Counted from the stretch's first letter, positions 9,010 through 16,919 are shown. The stretch is DNA of 20,351 nt from Asparagopsis taxiformis (GCA_030407315.1 JALQPE010001508.1:1-20351), one strand, 5' to 3'. Notes: generated by a model from the letters alone, not told the origin. Program-made: numbers and translations.

Positions 9010-9041
9010 GTCGATGAGTGAGCCAGTCGATGAGTGAGCCG
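9010..9041 (+). repeat. Tandem 16-base duplication across the aroC start
   Basis: The unit GTCGATGAGTGAGCC plus one base occurs at 9010-9025 and 9026-9041 with a single difference at the last base. Each copy carries an ATG (9014 and 9030). Because 16 is not a multiple of three, the first ATG reads seven codons (MSEPVDE) and stops at TGA 9035-9037, overlapping the second, true start. Confidence 0.8.
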
Positions 9042-10213
9042 CTGGCACGATTGTCGTTCCGCAGCGCCGGCGAGTCCCACGGCCCGGCCGTCATGGTCAC
9101 GCTCGAGGGCGTGCCGCGCGGCCTCGAACTCGACGTCGCGGCCATCGATGCGACCTTGCGACTGCGCCAGGGCGGTGCCGGGCGCGGCGGGCGTCAGCGG
9201 ATCGAGGACGATCACGTCGAGATCCTCGCGGGGTGCGGCAGGGCCGGACGATCGGGTCGCCATTGTGCTTCCGGATCCCGAACCGCGACCACAAGATCGA
9301 TGAGTTGCCCGAACCGGTCCGGCCGCGCCCGGGGCACGCGGATCTGGCCGGTTGCTACCACTGGCTCGATCACGACATCCGGTCGACGCTGGAGCGCAGC
9401 TCGGCTCGCGAGACGGCGGCCCGGGTGGCGGCTGGCGCCGTGTGCCGGCAGCTACTCGCAGTCGCCGGGACGGCCGTCCTGGGCTACGTGCGAGAATGCG
9501 AAAAAGTGTCGCTCCCCGATGGTATTCCCGGGGAATCGGCGGATATCGAAGCCCTGCGGGCGCAGCGCGACGCCTCCCGGCTCTACACCGTCGATGCCGC
9601 CACCGATGCCGCGATGCTCGAACGGGTGCAGGAAGCGGCCAAGGATCGCGACACGGTGGTGGGATCGTCGAGGTCGTCGTCAGGGACCCGGTGCCCGGCA
9701 TCGGCACCTGCGTGCAGTGGCACGAGCGTCTCGAGGCCCGACTCGGGGCCGCCCTGCTGTCGATCCCCGCGATCAAGGGCGTCGAGATCGGGCTCGGCAT
9801 GGCGGCCGGGCGCCGCCGCGGCAGCGCGGTGCACGATTCGATCCTGCCGGCTGCGACCGGGCTCGGCGGCGTCGCGCATGGCCGTGGCAGCAATCGCGCC
9901 GGTGGCATCGAGGGCGGGATGACGAATGGCCAGGCCGTGGTCGTGCGCGCGGCGATGAAGCCGATCAGCACGCTGCGGCAGCCGCTGGCGAGCGTCGATC
10001 TGACGAACGGACGCCGCGGCCGCGGCCGGCTACGAACGGTCGGACGTCTGCGCGGTGTCGGCCTGCGCGATCGTTGCCGAGGCGATGGTCGCCCTGGTGG
10101 TCGCCGATGCCACCCTGCAGCGGATCGGTGGGGAGAGCGTGGCCGAGTTCGAGGCCCGTCTGCAGGCCTTCCTGGCGGCGGCGCGCGCACTGCGTCCGCC
10201 GGCCGAGGGCTGA
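9030..10213 (+). CDS. aroC: Chorismate synthase (frameshifted)
   Basis: The enzyme converts 5-enolpyruvylshikimate-3-phosphate to chorismate with reduced FMN, the last step of the shikimate pathway. From ATG 9030 it reads MSEPLARLSFRSAGESHGPA, holding the conserved GESHG. Then come RLRQGGAGRGGRQRIEDD, VRQGRTIGSPLCF, NRDHKIDE, RPGHADLAG, SSARETAARVAAGA, VVVRDPVPGIGT, GRGSNRAGGIEGGMTNGQ and AMKPISTL, all family signatures. It ends in ARALRPPAEG with TGA 10211-10213. Frame changes near 9235, 9660 and 10025 are the only breaks; the first fits loss of one G in a G-run. Length of about 394 residues is normal for the long bacterial form. The response regulator lies just upstream, and a hairpin follows at once. 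Confidence 0.96.
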
Positions 10214-10216
10214 CCC

Positions 10217-10233
10217 GGCCGCGCGTCGCGGCC
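10217..10233 (+). terminator. aroC: Hairpin just after aroC
   Basis: GGCCGCG (10217-10223) pairs perfectly with CGCGGCC (10227-10233) around CGT, starting four bases after the aroC stop. It is a candidate 3' end structure, although no T-tract follows. Confidence 0.35.
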
Positions 10234-10291
10234 TCGGCGTCGGTCGGCGCGGGAGCCCATGCGCCGAGCCAAAAAATGCCCCTGGGTGCGC

Positions 10292-10320
10292 TTGAACTGC
10301 CCCCAGGCCGTCGGTATCCT
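10292..10320 (+). promoter_or_regulatory. Sigma70-like promoter of the tRNA-tuf operon
   Basis: TTGAAC (10292-10297), a 17-base spacer and TATCCT (10315-10320) lie 29 bases before the first tRNA. The bases after the -10 box are GC-rich (CCCTCGG), the discriminator type seen at stringently controlled stable-RNA promoters. An inverted repeat, CCTGGG (10281-10286) and CCCAGG (10303-10308), flanks the -35 box. Confidence 0.6.
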
Positions 10321-10349
10321 CCCTCGGCCTTTCCCAAGGCGACAAGCCC

Positions 10350-10424
10350 GCTAGCGTAGCTCAATCCGGTAGAGCTCTTGATTTGTAATCAAGAGGTTGG
10401 GTTCGAGTCCCATCGCTAGCTCCA
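10350..10424 (+). tRNA. tRNA-Thr (anticodon TGT)
   Basis: The acceptor strand GCTAGCG pairs with CGCTAGC, followed by T and an encoded CCA. The anticodon stem CTTGA/TCAAG holds the 7-base loop TTTGTAA with anticodon TGT, reading ACA. The T-arm has GTTCGAGTC. It is the first gene of the tRNA-tuf operon, in the position of E. coli thrU. Confidence 0.97.
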
Positions 10425-10552
10425 GTCAGGACGCTACGAATCGGACTTCATCTGGCCTTCGAGGGCCGTGTTTCGGACACGGTCAGCGACGGTCCGGGGA
10501 GCCGGGCTCGCGGGCTCGCAGTCGAAGGAAAGGAGCGCACGAACGCAACTTC

Positions 10553-10637
10553 GGGCGGATACCAAAGCGGTCAAATGGACCAGACTGTAAATCTGGTGGC
10601 ACAGCCTTCGCAGGTTCGAATCCTGCTCCGCCCACCA
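10553..10637 (+). tRNA. tRNA-Tyr (anticodon GTA)
   Basis: The acceptor GGGCGGA pairs with TCCGCCC, followed by ACCA with encoded CCA. The anticodon loop CTGTAAA carries GTA. The 85-base length reflects the long variable arm of a class II tRNA. It corresponds to E. coli tyrU. Confidence 0.97.
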
Positions 10638-10737
10638 GTTTCCCCTCCGGCTGTCGGCCTCGCGGCAGTCGTCGGTCGGGAGGCAATCCGCGTTCCTGTG
10701 CTACCACACTTCTGATCGCATTCTTCCGCCGAAGGAT

Positions 10738-10811
10738 GCGGGTGTAGCTCAATGGTAGAGCACCAGCCTTCCAAGCTGGTGACGAGGGTTCGATTCCCTT
10801 CACCCGCTCCA
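10738..10811 (+). tRNA. tRNA-Gly (anticodon TCC)
   Basis: GCGGGTG pairs with CACCCGC, followed by T and an encoded CCA. The anticodon stem CCAGC/GCTGG holds loop CTTCCAA with anticodon TCC, reading GGA and GGG. It corresponds to E. coli glyT. Confidence 0.97.
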
Positions 10812-10839
10812 GAACGCAGTTCTTTTTGACTGAATCGCT

Positions 10840-10846
10840 GCTGCTA

Positions 10847-10886
<40 letters not shown>

Positions 10887-10914
10887 CTGGGTTCGAGTCC
10901 CAGTAGCAGCTCCA
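10840..10914 (+). tRNA. tRNA-Thr (anticodon GGT)
   Basis: GCTGCTA pairs with TAGCAGC, followed by T and an encoded CCA. The stem CTTCC/GGAAG holds loop TTGGTAA with anticodon GGT, reading ACC and ACU. It lies 33 bases before tuf, as thrT does before tufB in E. coli. Confidence 0.97.
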
Positions 10915-10947
10915 TCTGAAATCCGCTTCACCTGTTTCTAGACTCTC

Positions 10948-11950
10948 ATGGCCAAGGAAACCTTCACGAGAACCAAGCCGCACGTCAACGTGGGGACGAT
11001 CGGTCACGTTGACCACGGCAAGACCACGACGACGGCGGCGCTGACCTACACGCTCGCTGCGGTTGGTCTGGCCAAGTACAAGGAATACTCGGCGGTCGCC
11101 AAGGGCGGCACGGTCCGTGACCCCAGCCGCGTCGTGACGATCTCCTCGGCGCACGTCGAATACGAGAGTGAGAAGCGTCACTACGCCCACGTCGACTGCC
11201 CGGGCCACGCGGACTACATCAAGAACATGATCACGGGTGCCGCCCAGATGGACGGCGCGATCCTGGTGGTGGCCGCCGACGACGGCCCGATGCCGCAGAC
11301 GCGTGAGCACATCCTGCTCGCTCGTCAGGTCGGTGTGCCGGCGATCTGGTCTACCTCAACAAGGTCGATCTCGTCGACGACGAAGAGCTGCTCGAACTCG
11401 TCGAGATGGAAGTGCGTGAACTGCTGTCGAAAGTACGAGTTCCCCGGCGATGACTGCCCGGTCATTCGCGGCGCCTCGTTCCCGGCGCTGCAGACCGAGA
11501 ACCCGGTCGCGACAACCCGGACAGCAAGTGCATCTTCGAGCTGCTCGACGCGATCGACGAGTACGTGCCGGAGCCGGAGCGCCTGACCGATCAGTCGTTC
11601 CTGATGCCGGTCGAGGACGTGTTCTCGATCGAAGGCCGCGGCACCGTCGCGACCGGTCGTATCGAGCGCGGCATCATCAAGGTCGGCGAGGCCATCGAGT
11701 CGTCGGCATCAAGGAAACCCGTCCGACCACCTGCACGGGTGTCGAGATGTTCCAGAAGACGCTCGACGAGGGCCAGGCCGGTGACAACGTCGGTCTGCTG
11801 CTCCGCGGCATGAAGAAGGAAGAGGATCGAGCGCGGCTGGTGCTCGCGGCGCCGAAGTCGGTGACCCCGCACACCAAGTTCGAGGGGCAGGTCTACGCGC
11901 TGACCAAGGAAGAGGGTGGCCGTCACACGCCGTTCTTCAACGGCTACCGT

Positions 11951-11986
<36 letters not shown>

Positions 11987-12148
11987 ACCGCGACCCTCAA
12001 GGGCGCGGAGATGGCCCATGCCCGGCGACAACGTCGAGATCGAGGTCGAGTGATCATGCCGATCGCGATGGAAGAGACGCTGCGCTTCGCGATCCGCGAA
12101 GGTGGCCGCACCGTCGGCGCCGGTCGCGTCACGAAGATCATCGAGTAA
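10948..12148 (+). CDS. tuf: Elongation factor Tu (frameshifted)
   Basis: This is the GTPase that delivers aminoacyl-tRNA to the ribosome. ATG 10948 gives [20 protein letters not shown], with the P-loop GHVDHGKT at residues 19-26, DCPGH at 83-87 and, after a shift, [19 protein letters not shown]. Domains 2 and 3 are recognisable by [58 protein letters not shown] and [19 protein letters not shown]. It ends with TAA 12146-12148. Frame changes lie near 11346, 11430, 11510, 11700 and 12020. Switch I is unusual: where most bacteria have NAPEEKARGITI, it reads [10 protein letters not shown]. There is no Shine-Dalgarno before the ATG; expression probably follows tRNA processing from the shared transcript. 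Confidence 0.97.
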
Positions 12149-12237
12149 TCAGGCGCCGGGTCTTCGTGCTGCCGGTTGCCGGCGGCGAGAAGATCCGGAA
12201 TGGCGCGCTGAGTCCGTCGCGGCTCGGTGTACCATGC

Positions 12238-12273
12238 GAGGCCGGCGGTCACCTCGGGGTAGCCGTCGGTCTC
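12238..12273 (+). terminator. Stem-loop between tuf and tRNA-Trp
   Basis: GAGGCCGGCGG (12238-12248) can pair over all 11 bases, with two G-U pairs, with CCGTCGGTCTC (12263-12273) around a 14-base loop. It ends 11 bases before tRNA-Trp. It may be a tuf 3' end or a processing structure; there is no T-tract. Confidence 0.3.
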
Positions 12274-12284
12274 TGACAATTCGG

Positions 12285-12360
12285 AGGGTAGTAGCTCAAT
12301 TGGTAGAGCAGTTGATTCCAAATCAACCGGTTCAGGGTTCGAGTCCTTGCTGCCCTGCCA
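12285..12360 (+). tRNA. tRNA-Trp (anticodon CCA)
   Basis: AGGGTAG pairs with CTGCCCT (one T-G pair), followed by G and an encoded CCA. The stem GTTGA/TCAAC holds loop TTCCAAA with anticodon CCA. It sits between tuf and secE, a placement seen in many bacteria. Confidence 0.97.
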
Positions 12361-12415
12361 CTCCGTGAGTCCCACGTAAACCAACCCCGACTTCGAACAT
12401 CCGCGCACGAGCACA

Positions 12416-12856
12416 GTGAGTTATCGCAAGAACCAGGGGCGCTACGCCCGCATGATCGCCTTCTGGGTGGTGGCGCTGCTGCTCGGCTACGGCTTCTTCA
12501 ACAGCGGCGGCCTCGCCGACAACATCAGTGGTTGGATGGGCAAGGCCTCCGACACGGTGTTGGTCGACAACTTCCCGCTCGTGACGCAGCTGCGGATTTC
12601 GACCCTGATCGCGGCCGGCCCTGCTGGCCGCGGTGCTGTTCGTGCTGTCCCGCATCCTCAACAAGCCGAAGGTTGCCGACCTGCTCATCGACACGAGGGT
12701 GAGATGGCAGAAGGTCACGTGGCCCGGCTGGGGCGAGGTCGCGCAGGGCACGATGGCGGTCACCAGCATGGTGGTCGTGTTGTTCCTGTTCTGACCGGCG
12801 TCGACCTGCTGTTCAGTTCGATCATGACCTACCTGGCGGCCGGAGGGCAGGGCTGA
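12416..12856 (+). CDS. secE: Preprotein translocase subunit SecE (frameshifted)
   Basis: SecE is the small essential subunit that clamps SecY in the inner-membrane translocon. GTG 12416 (VSYRKNQGRYAR) is the start. Three membrane segments are visible: MIAFWVVALLLGYGFF, LIAAALLAAVLFVLSRIL (after a shift near 12620) and SMVVVLFLFLTGVDLLFSSI. Between the last two lies the diagnostic amphipathic motif EMQKVTWPGWGEV. Frame changes occur near 12620, 12690 and 12793. The stop TGA (12854-12856) overlaps the nusG ATG by one base, implying translational coupling. At about 146 residues with three helices it resembles the long E. coli form rather than the single-helix form. Confidence 0.93.
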   Translation: MSYRKNQGRYARMIAFWVVALLLGYGFFNSGGLADNISGWMGKASDTVLVDNFPLVTQLRISTLIAAGPAGRGAVRAVPHPQQAEGCRPAHRHEGEMAEGHVARLGRGRAGHDGGHQHGGRVVPVLTGVDLLFSSIMTYLAAGGQG

Positions 12857-13645
12857 TGAGCGGCGACGGGATCCCCGGCGCGACAACCCCAACCCCGACG
12901 TCACCAGCTCCGACACTCCCGACGGGAACGACACCCCTGGGAACGACACCTCTGGCGAATCGTCGAACGTCGAGGCGGTGACGCCGGCGGCGGGCGATGC
13001 CAGCGAGGTCGAGCCGGATGACGGCGGCGCGGGTTCCGCCGCGAGTTCTGGCTATGCCGTGAGCGCCGGCGAAGCCGGCGAGGGCATGTTGGGCGCCGAG
13101 GGCGCTCCCGAAGCCAAGCTCGAGTGGTACTTCCTGCGCGTGCAGGTCGGTCGCGAGGATCGCATCCGCGAGAACATGGTGCGGCGCCTCAAGCAGAACG
13201 GGCTCGAAGAGCACGTGCCGCAGCTCGTCGTGCCGACCGAGACCATCGCCGACCACCGGGCCGGCAAGAAGACGGTCAAAGCGTCGCAAGCTCTAACCGG
13301 GCTACCTGATGGTCCAGATGAAGCTCAATGACGACGTCTGGTTCGTGCTGCGCGAGACGCCGGGTTTCGGCGACTTCGTCGGCGGCCACGCCCAGCCGAC
13401 CCCCGCCAAGGCGGAGGACGTCGAGAAGGTGCTCGCGACGATGGACGCGAGCAAGGAGCAGCCGAAGGTCGCCGTCCAGTACAAGAAGGGCGACCGGGTG
13501 AAGATCAAGACCGGCGCGTTCGAGAACACGGACGCGACCGTCGAAGAGGTGCATCCCGACAAGGGCACGCTGGACGTCAGCGTGAACTTCTTCGGCCGCC
13601 CGACGCCGCTCAGCCCTCGGCTACTGGGAAGTCGAGCCGATCTGA
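12856..13645 (+). CDS. nusG: Transcription termination/antitermination factor NusG, acidic N-terminal extension (frameshifted)
   Basis: NusG binds the RNA polymerase clamp and links it to Rho or the ribosome. ATG 12856 overlaps the secE stop, with GGAGGG at 12842-12847. The first 85-90 residues are an acidic, Gly/Ser/Asp-rich, probably disordered stretch (for example EVEPDDGGAGSAASSG). The NGN domain then starts at LEWYFLRVQVGREDRIRENM and includes PGYLMVQMKLNDDVWFVLRE and TPGFGDFVGG. The KOW domain has YKKGDRVKIKTGAFENTDAT and the protein closes with GYWEVEPI at TGA 13643-13645. Frame changes lie near 12885, 13285 and 13610. Total length is about 263 residues versus about 180 in E. coli; the excess is mainly the N-terminal extension. 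Confidence 0.95.
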
Positions 13646-13648
13646 CGC

Positions 13649-13677
13649 GGGTTTGGCCCCTAGGCGCGGCCAAACCC
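13649..13677 (+). terminator. nusG: Strong hairpin after nusG
   Basis: GGGTTTGGCC (13649-13658) and GGCCAAACCC (13668-13677) form a perfect 10-bp stem with a 9-base loop, starting three bases after the nusG stop. It marks the probable end of the tRNA-tuf-secE-nusG transcript. No T-tract follows, so it may act with Rho or as a stability structure. Confidence 0.5.
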
Positions 13678-13681
13678 ATCT

Positions 13682-13719
13682 CAGGGTCTATCCACTCAGG
13701 GCCTATCCACTCAGGGCCC
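13682..13719. repeat. 15-base tandem repeat after nusG
   Basis: CAGGGTCTATCCACT (13682-13696) is followed by CAGGGCCTATCCACT (13697-13711) and a partial third copy CAGGGCCC (13712-13719). Apart from this, the 13646-14036 gap holds the nusG hairpin and the repeats near 13957; I see no gene in it. Confidence 0.75.
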
Positions 13720-13934
13720 AACCGTCGCAGGGCCACGCCGCGCGCCTTGGGCGCGGCCGCCGTGATCCGCTCTGCGGTGGCGGGATCGCGGGCGCGGTCC
13801 GTGCGTAGCGGCGGTCTTCGAGACGATGCTGGTGCCGGCCAGGTCGCGAACACACTCACTCTCGGTCGGTCACGCCGCACCGCGTCTTGGGTGTAGACAG
13901 GTGGTTCGGCCAAGCCCCGGAGCGTTCATCGCTT

Positions 13935-13974
13935 CTTGATGGAAGGTCCAAATCACCTTCATGGTGTCTTCATG
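13935..13974 (+). promoter_or_regulatory. Pho-box-like direct repeats upstream of the porin gene
   Basis: CTTCATG occurs at 13957-13963 and 13968-13974, that is 7-base repeats separated by 4 bases (11-base period), with a related CTTGATG 22 bases upstream at 13935-13941. PhoB boxes have this 7-4-7 layout with consensus near CTGTCAT. The gene 63 bases downstream encodes a phosphate-selective-porin-like protein. Binding by a PhoB homologue is an inference. Confidence 0.35.
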
Positions 13975-14036
13975 GAGCTGCCTATTCGTTATCCGCGTCC
14001 ATGATTGCAGCCCCTCGTTTGCAGAGGGTGAAGTCC

Positions 14037-15375
14037 ATGCCAAGAACACGCGAAATCGTCCTCTCGTTCCCTCTCCGTCAGTAGCCTCCTGGTGGCACAG
14101 TCGCCGGTCGGGTCCGCCGGTGGCCAAGGACCCTGCCGGGCCTGGCGATTCCCGAGATCGCGGCCGCGATCCAGAGTACTTCGAGACGCAAGGTTGGGCG
14201 AAGGCCAGCTACGGCAAGAAGGGCTTCCGTCTCGAGTCGCAGGACGGAAACTTCCAGACCAACCTGCAGTGGCGCGCGCAGATGCGGTTCACCCAGCCGA
14301 CGCGCAGTGATCCCCGTCAGGTGGATGACTTCGAAGCTTCGGACAAAGCCACTGGCGAGCTCCGTCGCGTCCGCATGAAGATCGGCGGTCACGGCTACCG
14401 TCCCTGGCTGAAGTACTACTTCGAGGTCGATCTGCAGCCGACCCGCTCGTCCGGCAGTTCGAGCGCAGGCGCGAGCTCACGGGTGATCGACTGGCGCATC
14501 GACGTCGCCAAGAGCAAGGCCTTCGGTATCCGCGTCGGCCAGTGGAAGATCGACTACAACCGTGAGCGTGTCGACTCTTCGGGGCGCCAGCAGTTCGTCG
14601 AGCGGTCGATCGTCAATCGGCCCTTCACGATCGATCGCCAGATGGGTGCGGGCGTCCGTGGCCGCCTGTTCGAGGGTACGGCTGCCGACTTCCGCTACTA
14701 CGTCGGTGCGTTCACGGGCGAAGGACGCGGTGTCGCCAAACGACGACCGCAATCTGATGTACGTGACGCGCCTGCAGTGGAACTTCCTCGGTCGGGACCT
14801 GCCGTTGCGGCAGACGGACGTCGAGCGCACGGAGAAGCCACGGGCACGTTTCGCGCTGGGTGCCGCGACCCACACCGGGCGGGCGACGCGCTGGTCCTCG
14901 GGCGGCGGCGGCAATCTCGATGGTTTCGACAGCGTGTCGAGCGCGATGAACGCCCAGCACCGGATCAATCAGGCCGTGGCGGAGTTTGCGTTCCAAGTAC
15001 CAGGGCTTCTCGACCCAGAACGAGTTCCACTGGAAGAGCATCACCGACAAGAGCATGGCCTACGGCATGCGTGGCCGGGAAACCGACATGTATGGCCTCT
15101 ACACGCAGGCCGGCTACTTCTTCCATGAGATGTGCGAGTGCTTCCCGGAGGAGCTCGAGCTCGCGGCCCGCTACGCGTGGGTCAAGGAGCCGAACGAGAT
15201 GCTGCGCACGAGTGACAACGAACGGCAGGAGTTCACGGTGGCCGCCAACTGGTTCTTCGCGGGCCACAACAACAAGCTCACGCTCGACGTCTCGTACCTG
15301 ACGCTCGACGACAACGTGCTCGGCAGCGATAAGTCGACGAGTCGGGTCCGGCTGCAGTGGGACATCTCCTTCTGA
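14037..15375 (+). CDS. Phosphate-selective porin O/P-like outer-membrane protein (frameshifted)
   Basis: This is a beta-barrel porin of the OprO/OprP kind, expected in the outer membrane for uptake of anions such as phosphate. ATG 14037 begins MPRTREIVLSFPLR, which after a shift continues into a short hydrophobic segment (VSSLLVAQSP) resembling a signal peptide. The mature part has YFETQGWAKASYGKKGFRL, then alternating strands such as GNFQTNLQWRAQMRFTQP, LRRVRMKIGGHGYRPWLKYY, KAFGIRVGQWKIDYNRERV, RSIVNRPFTIDRQMGAGVRG and ADFRYYVGAFTGEGRG. Later strands are LMYVTRLQWNFLGRDLPLRQ, YGLYTQAGYFF and ELAARYAWVKEPNE. The last strand is RVRLQWDISF with a terminal Phe, as in barrel proteins. Frame changes lie near 14080, 14740 and 14995. 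The length is about 446 residues. The gene separates nusG from rplK, which are usually adjacent. Confidence 0.85.
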
Positions 15376-15536
15376 TCGCGATTACGGGCGGATCCCGGCT
15401 GGGCAGCAATCCTCGCAAGTGGTTCCCCCCGAGCATCTTACATGATTGTTGAGCGGTTCGTTAAGGGCGCTGCGTAGAGCCAGTAGGGGCGTGGCCCAGT
15501 GAGCTGCTGCCCCGTTTGAGACACGCAGTGATGAGC

Positions 15537-15571
15537 GTCAGGGCGACGGGGCCTCGTCCCGTCGCCCTGAC
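15537..15571 (+). terminator. Perfect 14-bp hairpin downstream of the porin gene
   Basis: GTCAGGGCGACGGG (15537-15550) pairs exactly with CCCGTCGCCCTGAC (15558-15571) around a 7-base loop. It lies 160 bases after the porin stop and upstream of the rplK promoter, so it would insulate the ribosomal operon. Only CTTGT follows, not a T-run. Confidence 0.5.
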
Positions 15572-15650
15572 CTTGTACCCCCGCTCGTTCGCTCGCGCGG
15601 CCGGCCGGAGGGGAGCCCGCAGGTTTTCGAATTGTCGCCTCGGTTTCCGG

Positions 15651-15679
15651 TTGACTCCTCAGGGGCCGCTTGGTTTCAT
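15651..15679 (+). promoter_or_regulatory. Candidate promoter of the rplKAJL-rpoB operon
   Basis: TTGACT (15651-15656), a 17-base spacer and TTTCAT (15674-15679) lie about 120 bases upstream of rplK. The -35 is close to consensus; the -10 matches four of six bases. The remainder of the 15376-15797 gap holds the hairpin at 15537-15571 and no gene. Confidence 0.4.
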
Positions 15680-15750
15680 GCTCCGCCCTTTCCCGCGGCG
15701 GAAGCGGTCGAGACCCTCTCGGCAGCCGGCGCGGAATCCTCTTGTAGTGG

Positions 15751-15763
15751 GAGGTCGGACCTC
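15751..15763 (+). promoter_or_regulatory. Small hairpin in the rplK leader, possible L1 site
   Basis: GAGGT (15751-15755) and ACCTC (15759-15763) flank CGG, 35 bases before the rplK start. Ribosomal protein L1 represses rplKA in many bacteria by binding the leader mRNA. The location fits, but I cannot show that the L1 recognition motif is present. Confidence 0.2.
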
Positions 15764-15797
15764 GAGTTCGGCCGCCTGAACCGCTGAGAGACAGCAA

Positions 15798-16222
15798 ATG
15801 GCGAAAGAAGTCACCGCAACGGTCAAGCTCCAGTGCCCTGCCGGGCAGGCCACCCCTGCGCCGCCCGTCGGCCCCGCGCTGGGTCAGCACGGCATCAACA
15901 TCGGGCAGTTCGTCAAGCAGTTCAACGACGACACCCGCGCCCAGCAGGGGATGATCATCCCGGTCATCATCTCGGTCTACAAGGACCGGACCTTCTCGCT
16001 GGAGTACAAGTCGCCGCCCGCGGGCGTGCTGCTCAAGAAGGCCGCTGGGCTGGCCAAGGCCGCCAACGCGACCGCAGCGAGATCGTTGGCAAGGTGACGC
16101 GCGCGCAGGTCAAGGAGATCGCCGAGATCAAGGCGAAGGACCTCAACAGCAACGACATCGAGGGCGCGATGCGGATGATCGAAGGCTCCGCTCGTTCCTG
16201 TGGCATCCAGGTGGTGGACTGA
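15798..16222 (+). CDS. rplK: 50S ribosomal protein L11 (one frameshift)
   Basis: L11 binds the GTPase-associated region of 23S rRNA. ATG 15798 has GAGAG at 15786-15790. The sequence [40 protein letters not shown] and [20 protein letters not shown] are diagnostic of the N-terminal domain. [32 protein letters not shown] and [10 protein letters not shown] mark the C-terminal RNA-binding domain. One frame change lies near 16075. About 141 residues, normal. The TGA stop (16220-16222) overlaps the rplA ATG by one base. Confidence 0.97.
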
Positions 16223-16908
16223 TGGCCAGAAGCAGAGTCGGCGCTTCCAGAAGGCGCAGAGTCAGGTCGACGGCGGCAAGCGCTATGTCCTCAACGAGGG
16301 GATGGAGTTGCTCAAGTCGTTGCCGGCCCGAAGTTCGATGAATCGGTCGAGGTGGCGGTGCGTATTGGCATCGACCCCAAGAAGACCGACCAGCTGGTTC
16401 GTGGGTCGGTGAGCCTGCCCAACGGCACCGGCAAGTCGATCAAGATCGCGGTGTTCGCCGACGGCGACAAGGCCAAGGAAGCCGAGGCCGCTGGCGCGGA
16501 CTACGTCCGTGCCGCCGACCTCGCCGAGAAGATCGAGAAGGGCTTCACCGACTTCGACATGACGATCGCGTCGCCCGACATGATGCGGTTCGTCGGCAAG
16601 CTCGGTAAGGTCCTCGGCCCGCAGGGCAAGATGCCGTCGCCGAAGGCCGGCACCGTGACGCCGAACGTCCGCGGCCGCCGTCAAGGAGTTCAAGGCGGGC
16701 AAGATCGAGTTCCGCACCGATTCGGGCGCGAACATCCACGCCGCCATCGGCAAGAAGTCGTTCGCGGCGGGGGATCTCGCCGAGAACCTCACGGCGTTCG
16801 TCGACCACCTTCGCGGGCTGCGGCCCGTCGCAGGCGAAGGGTTCGTTCATTCGCAAGGTCACCATTTCCACGAGCATGGGCCCCGGCGTCCAGCTGGCCG
16901 TCGAGTAG
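16222..16908 (+). CDS. rplA: 50S ribosomal protein L1 (frameshifted)
   Basis: L1 forms the mobile stalk at the ribosomal E site and usually represses its own operon. ATG 16222 overlaps the rplK stop. Readable parts are [90 protein letters not shown] and [10 protein letters not shown]. The protein ends with [20 protein letters not shown] and VE at TAG 16906-16908. Frame changes occur near 16230, 16330, 16675 and 16825. Length of about 229 residues is normal. Confidence 0.97.
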
Positions 16909-16919
16909 GGAGCCTCATC

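Noticed and set aside
8598..10364. A 588-codon open frame on the minus strand
   Set aside because: It is antisense to the response regulator and aroC, both recognised on the plus strand; long antisense frames are common at this GC content, and its product is Arg/Pro-rich without family features.
11340..12030. Programmed frameshifting in tuf
   Set aside because: At least five shifts in both directions occur, and other essential genes show the same; no slippery site with a following structure stands out. Sequencing indels explain all of them.
13302..13913. A 203-codon minus-strand frame after nusG
   Set aside because: It is antisense to the nusG KOW domain and otherwise covers a gap with hairpins and tandem repeats; no family resemblance.
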